Shown here: positions 10,600 through 23,282 of the stretch, one piece after another
Layout: every line of letters begins with the position of its first letter
Numbering within the stretch: the first letter of the stretch is position 1
Origin: Sycobia sp. Sy_11
Lineage: Eukaryota > Arthropoda > Insecta > Hymenoptera > Epichrysomallidae
Reading direction: 5' to 3'
Assembly: GCA_018907035.1 (NCBI GenBank)
Contig: JACCIC010000029.1
Coordinates: 1,568,501-1,632,500, forward strand
DNA: 64,000 bases
Translations under genes and position numbers: made by a program
The notes under the pieces: generated by a model
What the model saw: the letters and a program-made list of their open reading frames with translations, nothing else
Told to the model about the DNA's origin: nothing
The model's database searches: none

Positions 10600-12430
10600 C
10601 ATTGACTAAAGATAAGGATACGTTACCCCGGGACACGAATGTGAACCTAAACAGTTGGTATTTTAGCACCGAGGAAATCATACACAGAAAAGATACATTA
10701 CATCATGTACCTGGTAGTTACATCATGTATTCTAGCAAGAACCCACCCTCAAGACCACCATTGACAAAAATAGATAGTGTAACAACAAGATCAGAAACGT
10801 CTAAAATGACCGAAAAATATATAGACTGAAGAGTCGAAAAAAGACATTTACAAATACGTCACACATTGCCTAGAGTGACACATATGCAAAGTATCTCAGA
10901 GAGTCCCAACAGGCCAAATGGCAAAAAAAAAAATCGTTAGAAGTTCGTTGAACCAGTTTGGCAGTTGACGTGATGGCACTCTTGCCTGACAGAAAAGTTC
11001 AACATAAGTACTTCTTGGTCTTAAAAGTATTTGTTTACGAAGTATAGAAATAATACCTTTACGAAAAGCTATTGACCAAACAATCGCCAAAACGTTCGAG
11101 GAGTTAATCGCCTGTCGACGGGGATGTCCAAAAATCCTAATTTCGGACAACGGAACGAACTTCGTCAAAAATTACTGAAGCATAAGCTAAACGATCTCAG
11201 CGTTATATATCAGTTCATGGTGCCATACCATGCGAAAATGAAAGCCATCAAAAGCATAAATCAAACGATCAAAACAATGATTTCGATATCTGTAAAACAA
11301 TATCATAAAGATTGAGGCTTACATGTTCCGGAATTAGCGTTTATCGTGAATACATCATTACATGCAAGTACACACACGTCTCCAACATTATCAAATTTCG
11401 GGCCCAACCTAATAGAAATGCCGACTTATCGGCAACATCAAGAGAAAACTTGTCCAATCCAATCATTATTAATAACACGCTAGCTGGAGAGATTCTAATG
11501 ACTACGAACACACTACGAGCTGGTTAGAAAAAAACCTCAGAACAACGAAGAAAAAACAAGCCGTCTTTTGACAAAACCACGTCTTATTGTAGTGTTCCGA
11601 TAAATTAGCGGCCAAATTGGTGCTGAAATTTACAGCCCCATACCATATAACCAAGTTTACCCAGTCAGGTATGAATGAGAAGAAATAAGTGACTCGAGAC
11701 GAACAAGAGCACATATTTCAGGCTTAAAAAAATACCAGCCTCCTAACTCTTCCGAAATTCCTCTTGCAATGAGATAACCAGCATTATGAAGAGAGGAATG
11801 GGAAGAGGCCACGGACAGCGCCGGTAGATAACATTCGACTAAACACGCAGACCCGCGGACACCCAGATCGGCACGACTCTAATCTATATCCGCGGAGAAG
11901 CGTACGTAGTAACCTGTACAAAACCTAAATGGGCCATTAGCGCAAACAGGTCAGCGGAAATCTACGAATCCGACACAAGCCTTCGATGATCAAATTCAGT
12001 GATCAAGTTAATAGTACCACTACAAAAAATAGAAGCAAAAGAGGCACAGCCAAATCCAATAGAATTTAGTCCGGACTCCACTCAAGAGATACTCAAGGAT
12101 TAGGTAGAGCCAACAAAGCCTAGCCAGTGGGACCTCATTCGCATTGTCCCTACTGCACACCGGACGAACGTCACTTCAGGACCCAAATAAGTTCGCACCC
12201 TTCCGCCCATCCCCTGCCGCACAAACGAACATTAATCCCACCTTGAACTGTGACGTGCTTCGATGAAAATCCTGAAGGAAACGGATCTCACGTATAATCT
12301 GTTCACCCAGGCATACGAGTACCAGTAATGATCATTATGCCTGGAGCAACAGTGTACATAAACAAATAAGTTACACTCTATCACCCCAGACAAGCCCTAG
12401 CATTTATAAAATCATCCCTACCATGCTTGC
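10600..12430 (+). mobile_element. Ty3/Gypsy remnant, copy 1
   Basis: Heavily decayed. Near the start, EEIIHRKDTLHHVPG corresponds to the RNase H end IVHRKEALHHVPDALSR of the copy at 54.2-60.9 kb. An integrase core follows at about 11124-11430 (VPYHAKMKAIKSINQTIK, TMISISV). Further on, IEFSPDSTQEILKD (about 12058-12100) and the end motif VMIIMPGATVY (about 12330-12360) match the third ORF of the same copy. No LTR was found. Frames are broken by many stops. Confidence 0.75.
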
Positions 12431-12541
12431 GCTATCCCCGTGATCCCCTTACGTGAATACAGAGAAACCCTAAAATATCTCCTTAGTCTAATAAGAGTAT
12501 TGTTTATTGTTTATTTTTTAACTTGTTAGTAATAGTTTTAT

Positions 12542-12808
12542 TTGAGATCCTTTGGAATGATTATAAGCAAGGATAAACTAACTATTATTCTGTACTCGTC
12601 TGATTTGACACAGTGTGACTTCTGGCTATTCAGCAAACTCAAAAGATACCTTTGTGAACACGGTTCTGATTCGATTGAAGAAACAAAAGCCGAATTGAAG
12701 AAGAAACTGATGGCCATTCCGGAATACGAGTATAAAAAATGTTTTGAAAATTGGAAAAAGCGTTGGCATAGTTGCATTGCATCGCGGCGGATTCTTCTGA
12801 GGGGGTGA
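12542..12808 (+). pseudogene. mariner transposase C-terminal fragment
   Basis: A translated stretch of 88 codons holds DLTQCDFWLFSKLKRYL, the region of the third catalytic Asp, then IEETKAELKKKLMAIP and CFENWKKRWHSCI, the usual mariner C-terminal order. Everything upstream of the third Asp is missing and no inverted repeats were found. This is a different mariner lineage from its neighbours. Confidence 0.8.
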
Positions 12809-13160
12809 ATTAGAGTAAAAAGAATAAATAAAGATTTCAAAAGCTGTAAATAAATCATATTGCTGCCAGATTAATATATTAGAAATATTGAAATATTCCT
12901 AACGTAATGTAACTGAAATATTGTATTTGTAATATTTGTGTAATATAACACAATAAGTTTCAGTAATATCCGTGTAATATTAAATAATATTTCAAATATA
13001 ATGTTATAGAAACATAAAAATTGAAATGCTGGCGAAAGAAACTATTCAAATATACGAGGTCACACAGTTAAGTAATGCGACAAAATTCAAAAATCGAGTC
13101 TGTTTAAAAATTAAGGTACATGGCTGCGATCCCCTTCAAAGTAGTCCCCTCCCATATCTA

Positions 13161-14332
13161 CGAGGGTGGATTGATAAGTTTCCGACCTGACCAAGAGATG
13201 GCGACACTAGGCCTACCTTGAAGTGGCGTTCAGTGAGAGCACGCTGAATAAGACATCTCTGTATTTTTCGTAATAATGGAAAAGCTGAAAATTCGCACTG
13301 TCATCAAATAATTTTATTTGTAGGCGTTAACGTCGAAGGAAATTAAAGAAGAGATGGACTCAGCACTGGGAACATCCTCCCCATCATATTCAACGGTCAA
13401 GCAGTGGATTTTCGAGTTTAAAAAGGGTCGTGTGAGCACCTCTGATGAGCCTCGCTCAGGAAGCCCTATTGACGTCACAACTCCAGATATGATCGAAAAA
13501 ACCCATCAAATATGTCATATGCATATGTACAAAATATTTTGCACCAACATTGGTATATGAAAAAGCTCTGTGCAAGATGGGTGCCGCGTTTGCTAACAGT
13601 CGACCAAAAATTGATTCAAAAGAACATTTCTACCACCAATTTGGCGTTGTATAAGGGTAATCCAAGCGAATTTTTACCTCGATTCGTAACCGTTGACGAA
13701 ACTTGGGTCCACCACTCCTGAAACCAAACAACAGTCTAAATAGTGGATTGGACCAGGGGAACCAACTCCAAAGAAGGCAAAAATAATTTTTTTTGGCGAA
13801 CAAGGTTATGGCTACTGTTTTTTGGGATGCAAGAGTTATCATATACATTAATTACTTTGAAAATGGTAAAACTATCACTGGTAAATACTACGCAGACTTA
13901 TTTCACTGTTTGAGCCACGAAGTGAAAATTAAACAAGCTCATCTGGCGAAGAAAAAATCTTGTTTGATCACGATAACGCACCAACGCACAAGTCAATCGT
14001 TGCGATGGCTAAAATCAAACATCTGAAGTTTGAATTGATACCGCACCCTACATACTCTCTAGACCTAGCCCCGAGTGACTATTATCTGTTTTCTAGCCTC
14101 AAAAAATGGTTTCGTGGTAAGAGATTTGTGGACAATGAAGAAGTAATCGAAGCTGTAAATGGGTATTTTGAGAAGCTTGACGAATCAGTCTATAGAGATG
14201 GCATTACTGGACTAGAACACCGCTATGAGAAATGTATCAGTCTTGGAAAAGATTACGTTCAGAAATAAAAAAAAAAATTATTAGAACCATTGTTTTTCTT
14301 GGTCAGGCCGGAAACTTCTCAATTCACCCTAG
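13161..14332 (+). mobile_element. Inner mariner element (nested), copy 1
   Basis: Terminal inverted repeats begin CGAGGGTGGATTGATAAGTT and end with the complement of CTAGGGTGAATTGAGAAGTT, flanked by TA (13159-13160 and 14333-14334). It lies inside the C-terminal codons of the outer mariner. The same family occurs truncated at 20747-21327. Confidence 0.9.
13276..14268 (+). pseudogene. Inner mariner transposase pseudogene
   Basis: Begins MEKLKIRTVIK (ATG at 13276) and keeps the DNA-binding region PSYSTVKQWIFEFKKGR, then SDEPRSGSP. A stretch of the second HTH is deleted between IEKTHQI and ILHQH-type sequence. Further on are MKKLCARWVPRLLTVDQK, VTVDETWVHH (first Asp), MFDHDNAPTHKSIVAMAK (second Asp) and LAPSDYYLFSSLKKWF (third Asp), ending CISLGKDYVQK at 14268. 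All three catalytic Asp codons persist, but they lie in different frames separated by stops. The relatives I recognise are the mariners ending SLxGDYVEK. Confidence 0.85.
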
Positions 14333-15949
14333 TATATACTTATTCCAGCGAGTTTTCCAATTTTCGTCACAATTTTGAAACACTTCTTGTGGGATCTCTT
14401 TGAGTTCTCTCGTCATAGATTTTTGGATGTTTTCAACGGAATTAAAATGTCGACCTTTGACAAATTTTTTCAAATGGGGGGATAGGAAAAAGTCGCAGGG
14501 TAACATGTCCGGTGAATAGGGCGGTTGTGGTAACGTTGTGATGCCTTTAAACGCCAAAAACCGAGATACACTGAACGCACTGTAACAAAGAGCATTGTCG
14601 TCATGTAGTACCCAAGTCTTCGCGATCTCTGGACAAACTGTGAGCACCCTTATCGTAATTTTTCGAGAACATAGCGGTAGAATACTTGATTTACGGTTTA
14701 TCCATGTGGTACAAACTCTTTGTACCACCTTTACTGTCGAAGAAGCAAATGAACATGATTTTCACTTTGCACTTGCTCATTCTCGCCTTCTTTGGCCTTG
14801 GCGCTCCAGGGGACAGCCACTGTTGGCTTGGTCGTTTAGTTTCGGGTCATATTAAAAGAACCAATTCTCATCACCAGTAAGAACTCGATCGAGAAGAGTA
14901 GGATCACTTTCAAGCTGCTCGAAATAACCTTGAGCGATGTTCACTCGGTGGGCTTTTTGCTCATCTGAAAGCTTCTTCAGTACCATCTTTACACACAGCT
15001 TTTTCATGAAGAAATCTTAGGTTAAAATCTTTCTAACTATTTCCCGGTTAATATTCAACTCGTCAGCCAACATTTGAATGATTAGTCGTCGGGCTTGACG
15101 AACAAGGGTGCGGGCGCGCTGCACATTCGTGTTGAATTGGACTTCCGCTCTGCGGATCGTCTTTGACGCTCTCACGACCTTTTTTAAAATTGGCATGCTA
15201 CCGAAGTACCTCACTACGACTCAAGACATCACTATCATACACTTTAAGTACTTTTTCATAAGTTTCTGACGCGGTTTCGCCGAATTTCGCACAAAATTTT
15301 ATCGCGCACAGTTGCTCTAAATTTCTCTGTTCCATTTTCGTTACAATAACTACTCGCGCGTTGTTACAAAACACTAAACAGCTGGCGAACATATGATCGT
15401 GCAAAGGTCATCAAGGTCTCAATCGAGAAAGTAGGGATCTATTATTAGGGTGGCGTAGTTACAGGTGCGTTGTGTTACCACAGACCAAAAAATAGAATCG
15501 ATGGCAGTACTTCGTTATGTAACCTCATATATGTAATATTGCTGTCACATTCCTTTTGGATAGGTTTTCAAAAGTTTTAAATATGTTTATTTCTCTAAAA
15601 ACTGCACAAAAATACTTACATGTAATCCCTACAACACCGAATATGAGAACGGAGATAAGTTCGAGAAACGAAGCTTTATAGCCCCACTCCAGCGACATGT
15701 TCAGTCGCTTGATTTTAGCTCATTATTAAAATCATTCAAATACGTAACATTACATCACAACTGCCTTTGGACACGTAACGAATATTGTGTCGGACGCTAG
15801 ACGGGCATCTCTAAATGTATCTGTTCACAGGCACAAGATGTCCCGAAGCGCGACTTTACCAGATGTTCCTTCAGAACAAGATTGGTCCTCGGTCAGACAC
15901 CCCTTTGGACGGAACCGACTCAGATCCTATTCCGGAGGGGATCTCGCGG

Positions 15950-16565
15950 GAGAAAGGGAGAGGGAGAGAGAGAATAAGAGAGAAAGAGAGCGAGAGAGAA
16001 GGAGAGATGGAGAAAGAAAAAAGGAGCGTGAGAGAGAGAGCACGGTAGAGAGGGAAGAAGAGTCAAGACAAGAAAGATAGAGAGTGAATGAGAAATTGCA
16101 TGAAGAAAAGAAGAGGGATACAGAGGAACAGAGAGGAGAGAGAGATAGAGAGCGAAAGAAAGAGATAAAAAGAGAGGGAGAAAGGAGAGAAAGAGAGAGA
16201 GAGAGAGAAAGAGAGAGCGAGAGAGAAGGAGAGAGGGAGAGAGAAAGAATGAGCGAGAGAGAGAGAGCACGGTAGAGAGGGAAAAAGAGTCAAAGCAAGA
16301 AAGATAGAGAGTAAATGAGAAATTGCATGAAGAGAAGAAGAGGGATACAGAGAAACAGAGAGGAGAGAGAGAAAAACGGCGAGATAGAGAGCGAAAGAGA
16401 GATATAAAAAGAGAGGGAGAAAGGAGAGAAAGAGCAAAAGAGAAAGGGAGAGAGAAAGGGAGAGCGAGAGAGGAGGGGAGAGAGAGAATGAGAGAGAGAC
16501 AGAGAGAGGAAAAGAGAGAAAGAGCGAGGCAAAGAGAGAAAGAGAGAGAAAGAGAGAGATCTCCG
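15950..16565. repeat. GA-rich low-complexity tract
   Basis: About 600 bp of GAGAGA with interspersed AAG and GGA. It includes an imperfect tandem duplication: the segment with AGAAATTGCATGAAGA occurs at 16090-16105 and again at 16318-16333, about 228 bp apart. The overlapping arginine/glutamate- or serine/leucine-rich frames on both strands are artefacts of the repeat. Confidence 0.9.
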
Positions 16566-17326
16566 ATTTCTCACTTATTAGCCGCGCACAGGACGTGTGC
16601 GAGTTTCCTTCCCGCTAGATTCGGCTCGAAGGACCAATGTTAAATTATTGTATTGAATTAAAGAGGGAAGCGGTAGGGGAACTCACATACGACACATGCA
16701 GCTCAACTCTATTTATTGAAGTCCTGTTACAGGCTGCACCCAACATGGCAATGTAGGATTAATTATATGTTGCTCACTGTCTCCCTTGGTAGGTAAACCC
16801 ACTCCGTCAGCTGCTCCCGCTGGCCGTATCGTCCGTGGGTGAACGCACTCCCTATGCTGAGTCCGATGGCCTTCTAGTCCTCTCCGATCCTCGTTTCTGT
16901 TGTCTCACTCAAACTTGCTTCCGCGTTCGCTTGTGATTCACTACTGACTCGCAAGCAGCACGCCTGGCTCTCGAGAGCCGGACGGGTCCGATGGTGGGAA
17001 GGCGAGCGCGCGCAATAAGCCGACGCTCCATAGGCAGCGCACCGCGCACCTATCAGGTGGGAAGTCCACACGCGGCAGCGCAAGAGTGAGCCAATCGGGA
17101 GTCAAGCAGGAGGTAGCCGCGCAGAGAAATAAGAGTAGGTTGGGCGGCAGCAGGATGTAAGGAACGAAATTTTAACAATGTGAGAAGAATTTTTCCAAAA
17201 TCGATAACATGAAATTAGAGCCCTTTGGATGTTCATAGAATTTAAAAGTAATAATATTTAACTGGGTAAGGCTAGGCAGGCGACGAAGACAACGCCAAGT
17301 GGAGAGCGGTCACTCTACATCAGCAC

Positions 17327-17375
<49 letters not shown>

Positions 17376-17640
17376 GATATATAGTGTGGTGAAATTCAAA
17401 TACGGTCCGTAGGAGAAAACGGCGATACCGAAAGCATACCGATACAGGACGATAATACACGAGATTCAAGTCGGTAATCAAGAAGATCAATGAAGACGAT
17501 GAAGAAAAGCACAGATTAAACTTCGAAGTGATCGTGTGCGTTTACATCGTAAAAAAATCGCATCATATTGAGCTGTAAAGTAGTTTCCATTGTGGTTCGT
17601 GTTTATCTTTCCTTATTGCTGATTTCGTGCTGCTGATTTG
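16566..17640. other. Non-coding stretch with TA microsatellite
   Basis: No gene recognised. A more GC-rich part (16780-17170) holds tryptic-like open frames without similarity I can name. A TA microsatellite lies at 17334-17371. The segment could contain an old LTR, but no duplicated partner was found in the window. Confidence 0.4.
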
Positions 17641-17643
17641 CAG

Positions 17644-17841
17644 GTCGTGAGTCTGAAGAGTAGTAGCGAGCGCAAATTACCCGATCGGGCGAATTCGCAT
17701 GGACGAGAAGAGAGGAGAGAAAGAGAAAGAAAACCAGGGCAGAAGACTACGCGGAAAAGGAGGAGTAACCGAAGAGGCACATTATCGAGGGGGTCAACGT
17801 AAAGAGAGAGCGAGAGAGAGGCCAACTGGAGCCACTTATTT
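17644..17841 (+). other. Possible exon of an unknown transcript
   Basis: The segment is bounded by a good acceptor-like sequence (GCTGCTGATTTGCAG ending 17643) and a donor-like GTGAGTATG at 17842. It is locally GC-richer than its neighbours and contains an ATG at 17699 with an open frame to the donor (MDEKRGEKEKENQGRR, highly charged). The GAGA-rich composition makes the frame suspect. Nothing identifies a product. Confidence 0.2.
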
Positions 17842-18812
17842 AGTGAGTATGATAAACAAAGTAAAGAAATTAATGGACAAAAAATCTTTTAGGTAATGCA
17901 CGTGTGAGGAAAAGAGAAACTTTAGGGAGACTTAACAAAAAGGAGAGGAACAAAGGAGGATTTAAAGTCACAGATATAAAATGAACTTAGAAGAATGAAA
18001 CAAATAAATAAATGATTTAATAATGATATCGCAGGAAGAGGTCAAAGAAATAAAATAGTTATTAATGATGACAAAAATGATAAATGGAGAGTGTAGAATA
18101 CGGAATAAACATAATATCGAGAAGATAACTAAAATTAAAAATAAGAAAGGAAACTAACAAAGAAAGGTAAGGATGGATTTAAAGGAAATGCAAGAATTGA
18201 ATACCACGTAGCACTCTACAAGGATCAAGTCAGTTGTACAAGTTTATGAAGATAAAATTTTGATTTAAGTTATTATATATAATCTAGTCAAAGTATTACG
18301 ATAGTTTATAATGATTATGAATGGTGTGTATTATTAATATAAATAACACTTGAAAAAAAAAGAAAAGGGATACGCTGATGATTTTTTAGGTTAATTATAT
18401 GAACATGGGTGTTTAACCTTCCTTTGTCATTGCGACAATTTAACAGTTACTTGCTTGATTCGCCTATTCTAAGCCAAATCTCACTGTGTTATTTTTTGAA
18501 TTGCAGAAATATGAAACTAGAACATAGGAGTTGGAAATTATAAATTAATTAAAATATTAATGTCTGGGGTATTAGATGCCTAGCGTAAGCATTCCACAAA
18601 GTAGAAATCTTCATATAGAGCATATTTCTATTGTGTGTAAGAGGGTGGAAAAGAAGGAAAAAATGGCTAAATTGTACAGCTTGATAATTGTGATAGTTAC
18701 ATTATGCGCAAATCTATTACGCAAACGTACAAAGGATTTCTATTATTAAGAATTGGAAGAAAGAATTTTTGTTTGAATCGATGAAGATATTAAAAAATTC
18801 GATTGATTTATC
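17842..18812. other. AT-rich non-coding stretch
   Basis: No coding signal. An acceptor-like TTATTTTTTGAATTGCAG ends at about 18507, but no exon could be supported after it. Confidence 0.4.
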
Positions 18813-18825
18813 AATTCATCCATTG

Positions 18826-19024
18826 CCTCCGATGGCTCGATCGCTAGAGCGAAGGGCTAGTAACTTGGTGATCCGAGTTCAAATCCCGTTCGCGGCCGAT
18901 TGACACAGGCACCGCTGTAATAATTTACATGTGCTTTGTTTACAAACACATCGTAGACCACCGTCGCTGATTATTACCGGTATTTGGAAGCATAAATAGA
19001 GCGACGTTAAATAACATAAAAAAA
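18826..19024 (+). mobile_element. tRNA-derived SINE, copy 1
   Basis: About 200 bp. It has a pol III A box (TGGCTCGATCGCTAGAGCG), a B box (GAGTTCAAATCC), a conserved body (CACCGCTGTAATAATTTACA and CATCGTAGACC) and an A-rich tail. Direct repeats AATTCATCCATTG flank it at 18813-18825 and 19025-19037. Two further copies are in this window. Confidence 0.9.
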
Positions 19025-19037
19025 AATTCATCCATTG

Positions 19038-20744
19038 GAGATTCCATATGTTGAAAACTACGTAAATCGGTTCAATTTGTCATAAAATTCTCATAGTATT
19101 TTGAAGAATCTTTAATAAGTGGGAAATGAAACGACTGCATCGTTTAGGTTGTAATGGTTTCGGTTTATTCAATTAATAGAAATTATTTGTTTCTACTTAA
19201 AATAAAACTATTACAAGTAAGACATCATTAAGTTATAATTTACAAAATAGGCTTAATTTTTTTTAATCAAATGATTAAAATAATCAAACTTAGATGTTAA
19301 GAATGTTATATTGAATAAACCGCCATGATATTGCGATTAAGTGAGTTATTCTTGAAACAATAGTAATAATAGGTATAAACTATATATATATATATAATAT
19401 ATAGTAAAAACGTGTCCATAATAAAAATATCATACGTGCGTACTTTGCGTACGATGTACTGAAGATTTCCTCTTTGCATTGTTTTCTCCCGGTTAAGGAT
19501 GAGTTCCGAGACGTTAAAAAAATACTACACTTTGAGGTAGAAATGTAAATTTATTGGCTCATACGGTGGGGGAAAGCCTGTAGGCACAAAACCCCTACCA
19601 GAAGTATGAACAAGAACGTTTATTGTTATAAATTTAGATAATGGAAATTAATCCAGAAAAATAATAATTTAATTATTTAATTATTACTATTGGAGAGCGC
19701 GACGAGATCAATTTCCAAGCCGTGATCACCCGAACGGATTATCGATCTCAAGTCATCTTTTTTTGTTCATCTCTCAGGTCGCGCATAACGTGAACCACCG
19801 CGCCACCGGCATGCTCCACCACCCGTCGCACTCTCCTCAATTTTTGTGTGCGAGCCGATGCGCAAAAGTAAAAAAGCGAGTATCGACTCACACATATATC
19901 ACACACGATCCATGATGATTATTGCCGGCCGACACATACACATACACACATACACAAACATCCTTACTTTATTATATTATAAAATAAATTCAATGGATTG
20001 AATTCACTACTAAACCTACTCCTCTGGTTGAGAACATAGAGATCAACGCAATGAAAATGTACATATTAAATAAATGTAATACATTGACAGATAAACACTG
20101 ATATTCTGACATTATATGGCAGATACAATATCCAAAATTTAACGCATACATAATATAGTTCCTGTAAGAAATAAATGTTATCTGAAAGGTAAAACAAAAA
20201 TGGCATAAATCAATACGTATATATGGGTATGTAAACGTACATCAATCTGCTCCACGTAGTGCTAGTGCTTTTAAAGAAAATATTTATTATAAATTTTTGA
20301 TGACATACATTTACATAAATAATTCGAGTCTCGCTACTTGTAAGACAAAATAATAAATCAAATAAAATTTGTTTCACCGTTCTACGTATTATATAAACAA
20401 AATGAGACGTCGAAGTAAATTTATAATGCACGAAATCTCCTGCAACTGATAATCACTATTTCTGTAGATAAAAAAGAGAGAAATTTAGTCTTAGCATATT
20501 CGAAGAGATATCACAACAAACAACAGTCAGTACCGTATCTATATTATCAAAATAAAAAGATCCCTGATGCTTATTGTAATATTTTAAATTCATATTTTAC
20601 ATAAGTAATTATAAAAGAAAATGAGGCGATACAACTAAATATGTGTAAATAATATTTTATCTATGTATTTTACTGTAGTATTTACATATAAAAGAGATTT
20701 TATTTTTCAAAAGAACATTAAGAGTATAAGGTCGCAAGCATGTA
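19038..20744. other. AT-rich non-coding stretch
   Basis: No gene recognised. A GC-richer patch at 19690-19960 resembles transposon debris but matches nothing else here. A CA-rich run lies at about 19930-19965 and a short TA run at 19380-19402. Confidence 0.4.
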
Positions 20745-20746
20745 TA

Positions 20747-21327
20747 CGAGGGTGGATTGATAAGTTTCCGGCCTGACCAAGAGATGACGCCACTGGGCCT
20801 ACCTTGAGGTGGCGTTCTATAGTACCATCCTTAGATAACTTGTAGCTATAGCTTCAGTCCGATCGCCATGTTAGTTTAGGTTTGAGAGCACGCTGAACAA
20901 GACACTTCTGTATTTTTCGTAATAATGGAAAAGCTGGAAAATCGCGCTGTCATCAAATACTTTTATTTAAAGGGGTTAACGCCGAAGGAAATTAAAATAG
21001 AAATGGACTCAACACTGGGGACATCCTCTCCATAATATTCAACCGTTAAACAGTGGGATTCCGAGTTTAAAAAGGGTCGTGTGAGCACCTCTGATGAGCC
21101 TCGCTCAGGAAGCCCCATTGAGGCCACAACATATGAACATGTACAAAATATTTTGCACCAACATTTGTATATGAAAAAGCTCTGTGCAAGATGGGTGCTG
21201 CGTTTGCTAACAGTCGACCAAATATTGATTCGAAAGAACATTTCTACCGCCAATTTGGCGTTGTATAAGCGTAATCCAAACGAGTTTTTGCGTTGATTCG
21301 TAACCGTTGACGAAACTTGGGTCCACG
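20747..21327 (+). mobile_element. mariner copy 2, 3'-truncated
   Basis: Starts with the same terminal repeat as the inner mariner (CGAGGGTGGATTGATAAG after a TA at 20745-20746) and runs about 580 bp. It then ends abruptly after the codons for VTVDETWVH, just past the first catalytic Asp. It keeps a longer 5' leader than copy 1. Reading frames: MEKLENRAVIKYF (ATG at 20924), SDEPRSGSPIEATT, ILHQHLYMKKLCARWV, LALYKRNPNEFL. The second HTH deletion is shared with copy 1, so a deleted form may have been the one that spread. Confidence 0.85.
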
Positions 21328-21879
21328 AATTTGACATAATGTTTTTAATTATAGTTTTACACCAAAGTGTGTTTTAAATCATATTACTTTTTTTTTTTTT
21401 AATATAAACTAAATGCGAAGCGTTCTTAGTGTAAAACTTATCTGTTTTAGCGTAAAAATTATCTATTTTAATGAGATTTACAACTTTTACAAGATTTACA
21501 AATTCTCTGATCAATTTGAATACTTTCATTATTGTGTTTATTTTCTAGAATTTGCGATTTAAATTCCATTTTCACCAAAAGTCAATATGATATATTTACA
21601 CATGTTTCTGCATGCGGCTAGTTCCGCGCAAGACATGTCAGAGCTGCATGGACCCGTTCTAGGGAACCGCGAATTAACTTTTCCCTCGCACAGATCAAAT
21701 ATTTTTTAATAAACTTTGTGTTTGCCATAGCTTGTCGATACGTACAAACACTCATTGCTATATTTATAGAGAAATGTTATTATATAGTTGCTATTATATA
21801 ATTTGCATCTACTTCCAATAAGTCAATATCAAATTCGAATGTTACCTTTCATTTAGTTTTTATCGAGAAATACTACCTG
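21328..21879. other. AT-rich non-coding stretch
   Basis: No gene recognised. It contains a 13-bp T run at about 21388-21400. Confidence 0.4.
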
Positions 21880-23218
21880 TACAAAAAATATATAGAATAA
21901 AAAAATATATTTTTATAGAATTTACAAATTTTATTAAAAATATTTTTTGATATACATAGTAGTTTCGGTAGTGCAGACCATTCTGTTTAGTTCTGCAAAC
22001 GAGATCGTCACAGACAGCTTTATTTTCTGTGATGTACTGTACAATAAGACTACAAGTTTATAGAAACATAATAATACTTATCTAATAACATAATTTACGT
22101 TGCGCTACACATTAAAAACAAGTCTAAATGTTAATGAGTCAATTTCATAAAAGTATATTTATTGCAATCCAACAAACATTCATTCAAATTCTATTATTTG
22201 AAATAAAAACATAAAGCTATAAAAGGAACGAATATGCTGTAATTTCGAAACAACCGTGTATTTAAAATGAATAGTTAGGTTTATTTAAAGAGCAAAAAAT
22301 ATCTCTTACGTTACAAATATTTTTAAATAATTACAATTTCTAATACACCATACTTGGATTATTCTATAATTGTGTATAAAATAAAATTAAAGTATGTTTT
22401 AGTTGTGCAAGTAATTTTTAAAATTAAGATTTTTAGTGCTGAAGAGTACATGTAATTGACTCACACTCTCTATTTATTAGGATTAAGTCCTAATAATAAC
22501 CCTAATTAACATTCTGATCGGGATGCCTAAAGCTTGAACATGGCAAATTGTGTACGTTGAACATTCACTACCATTGCGTTTCGTAGAATACAAATATATT
22601 ACATATAATATATTTATATTACAATAAAAATGATGGGAAAACATGTATATGTAGTTAGTATTTATTCCAATATAATATATAGTGTACGTTTACATCGTTG
22701 AAGATTACGAAAATTACGGTCTAATAAGTTAAGATACTACAGTTGAATGTTATATTTTGTTTAAATTCTCAGTTCTCTTATATCAAAAAAATATTTACTG
22801 TATTTAACTAAACATTCAATATTTTAAATGTATAACTTATTTATTTTGAATAAATGGTTAATTAATGGTATACGAATCAACCCTTTATTTAAATCTATAA
22901 CATTTTTTTTCAGTATAGACTTATTTCTATGAAATACGTTTTACTTGGAACTAAAAAAATGTATGTTTGATTTAATTTTATAATATTTCTCTATTGAACT
23001 AAAATAATTAAGTTGCAACAAAATATATGTACGCTTTGAAAAAATTAACTTAACATTGAGACAATATTAATAGCCATTGTCAACAATTGATCTCGAAAAA
23101 GCTGCTAATTATAGACTGTAAACTTTTCCAAAAATTATTTGATTGCTTTTTATATTTTTGGAGTATCGTATCAGAATCCTATATAATCATATTTGACACA
23201 TAACTACCTTGTGTGAAG

Positions 23219-23282
<64 letters not shown>

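Larger units (their letters stand above)
13085..15400 (-). pseudogene. Outer mariner transposase pseudogene (split)
   Basis: The N-terminal helix-turn-helix region EQRNLEQLCAIKFCAKFG is at about 15340-15287. The middle part around 14700-15200 is frame-broken. The C-terminal core is open at 14728-14324, with WVLHDDNALCYSAFSVSRFL (second Asp), PYSPDMLPCDFFLSPHLKKF (third Asp) and NWKTRWNKYI. At that point the coding sequence is interrupted by the inner mariner. It resumes at about 13150 as GGDYFEGDRSHVP followed by a stop, exactly the expected C-terminal tail. Several frameshifts in the N-terminal half show that it is dead. Confidence 0.8.
13053..15529 (-). mobile_element. Outer mariner element, interrupted by another mariner
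   Basis: The ends read CGAGGTCACACAGTTAAGT at 13054 and a related inverted sequence, GTACTTCGTTATGTAACCTC, ending at 15526. The element codes on the minus strand. A second mariner sits at 13161-14332 with a TA on each side. Excluding it, the outer element is about 1.3 kb, the normal mariner length. Confidence 0.8.

Noticed and set aside
15787..16643. Several overlapping 60-120-codon frames on both strands rich in Arg/Glu or Ser/Leu
   Set aside because: They are translations of a GA/CT repeat; all frames stay open because the repeat lacks stop codons.
18826..18900. Possible true tRNA gene from A and B boxes
   Set aside because: The sequence continues into a repeated body with poly-A tail and target duplications, and occurs three times; it is a SINE head.
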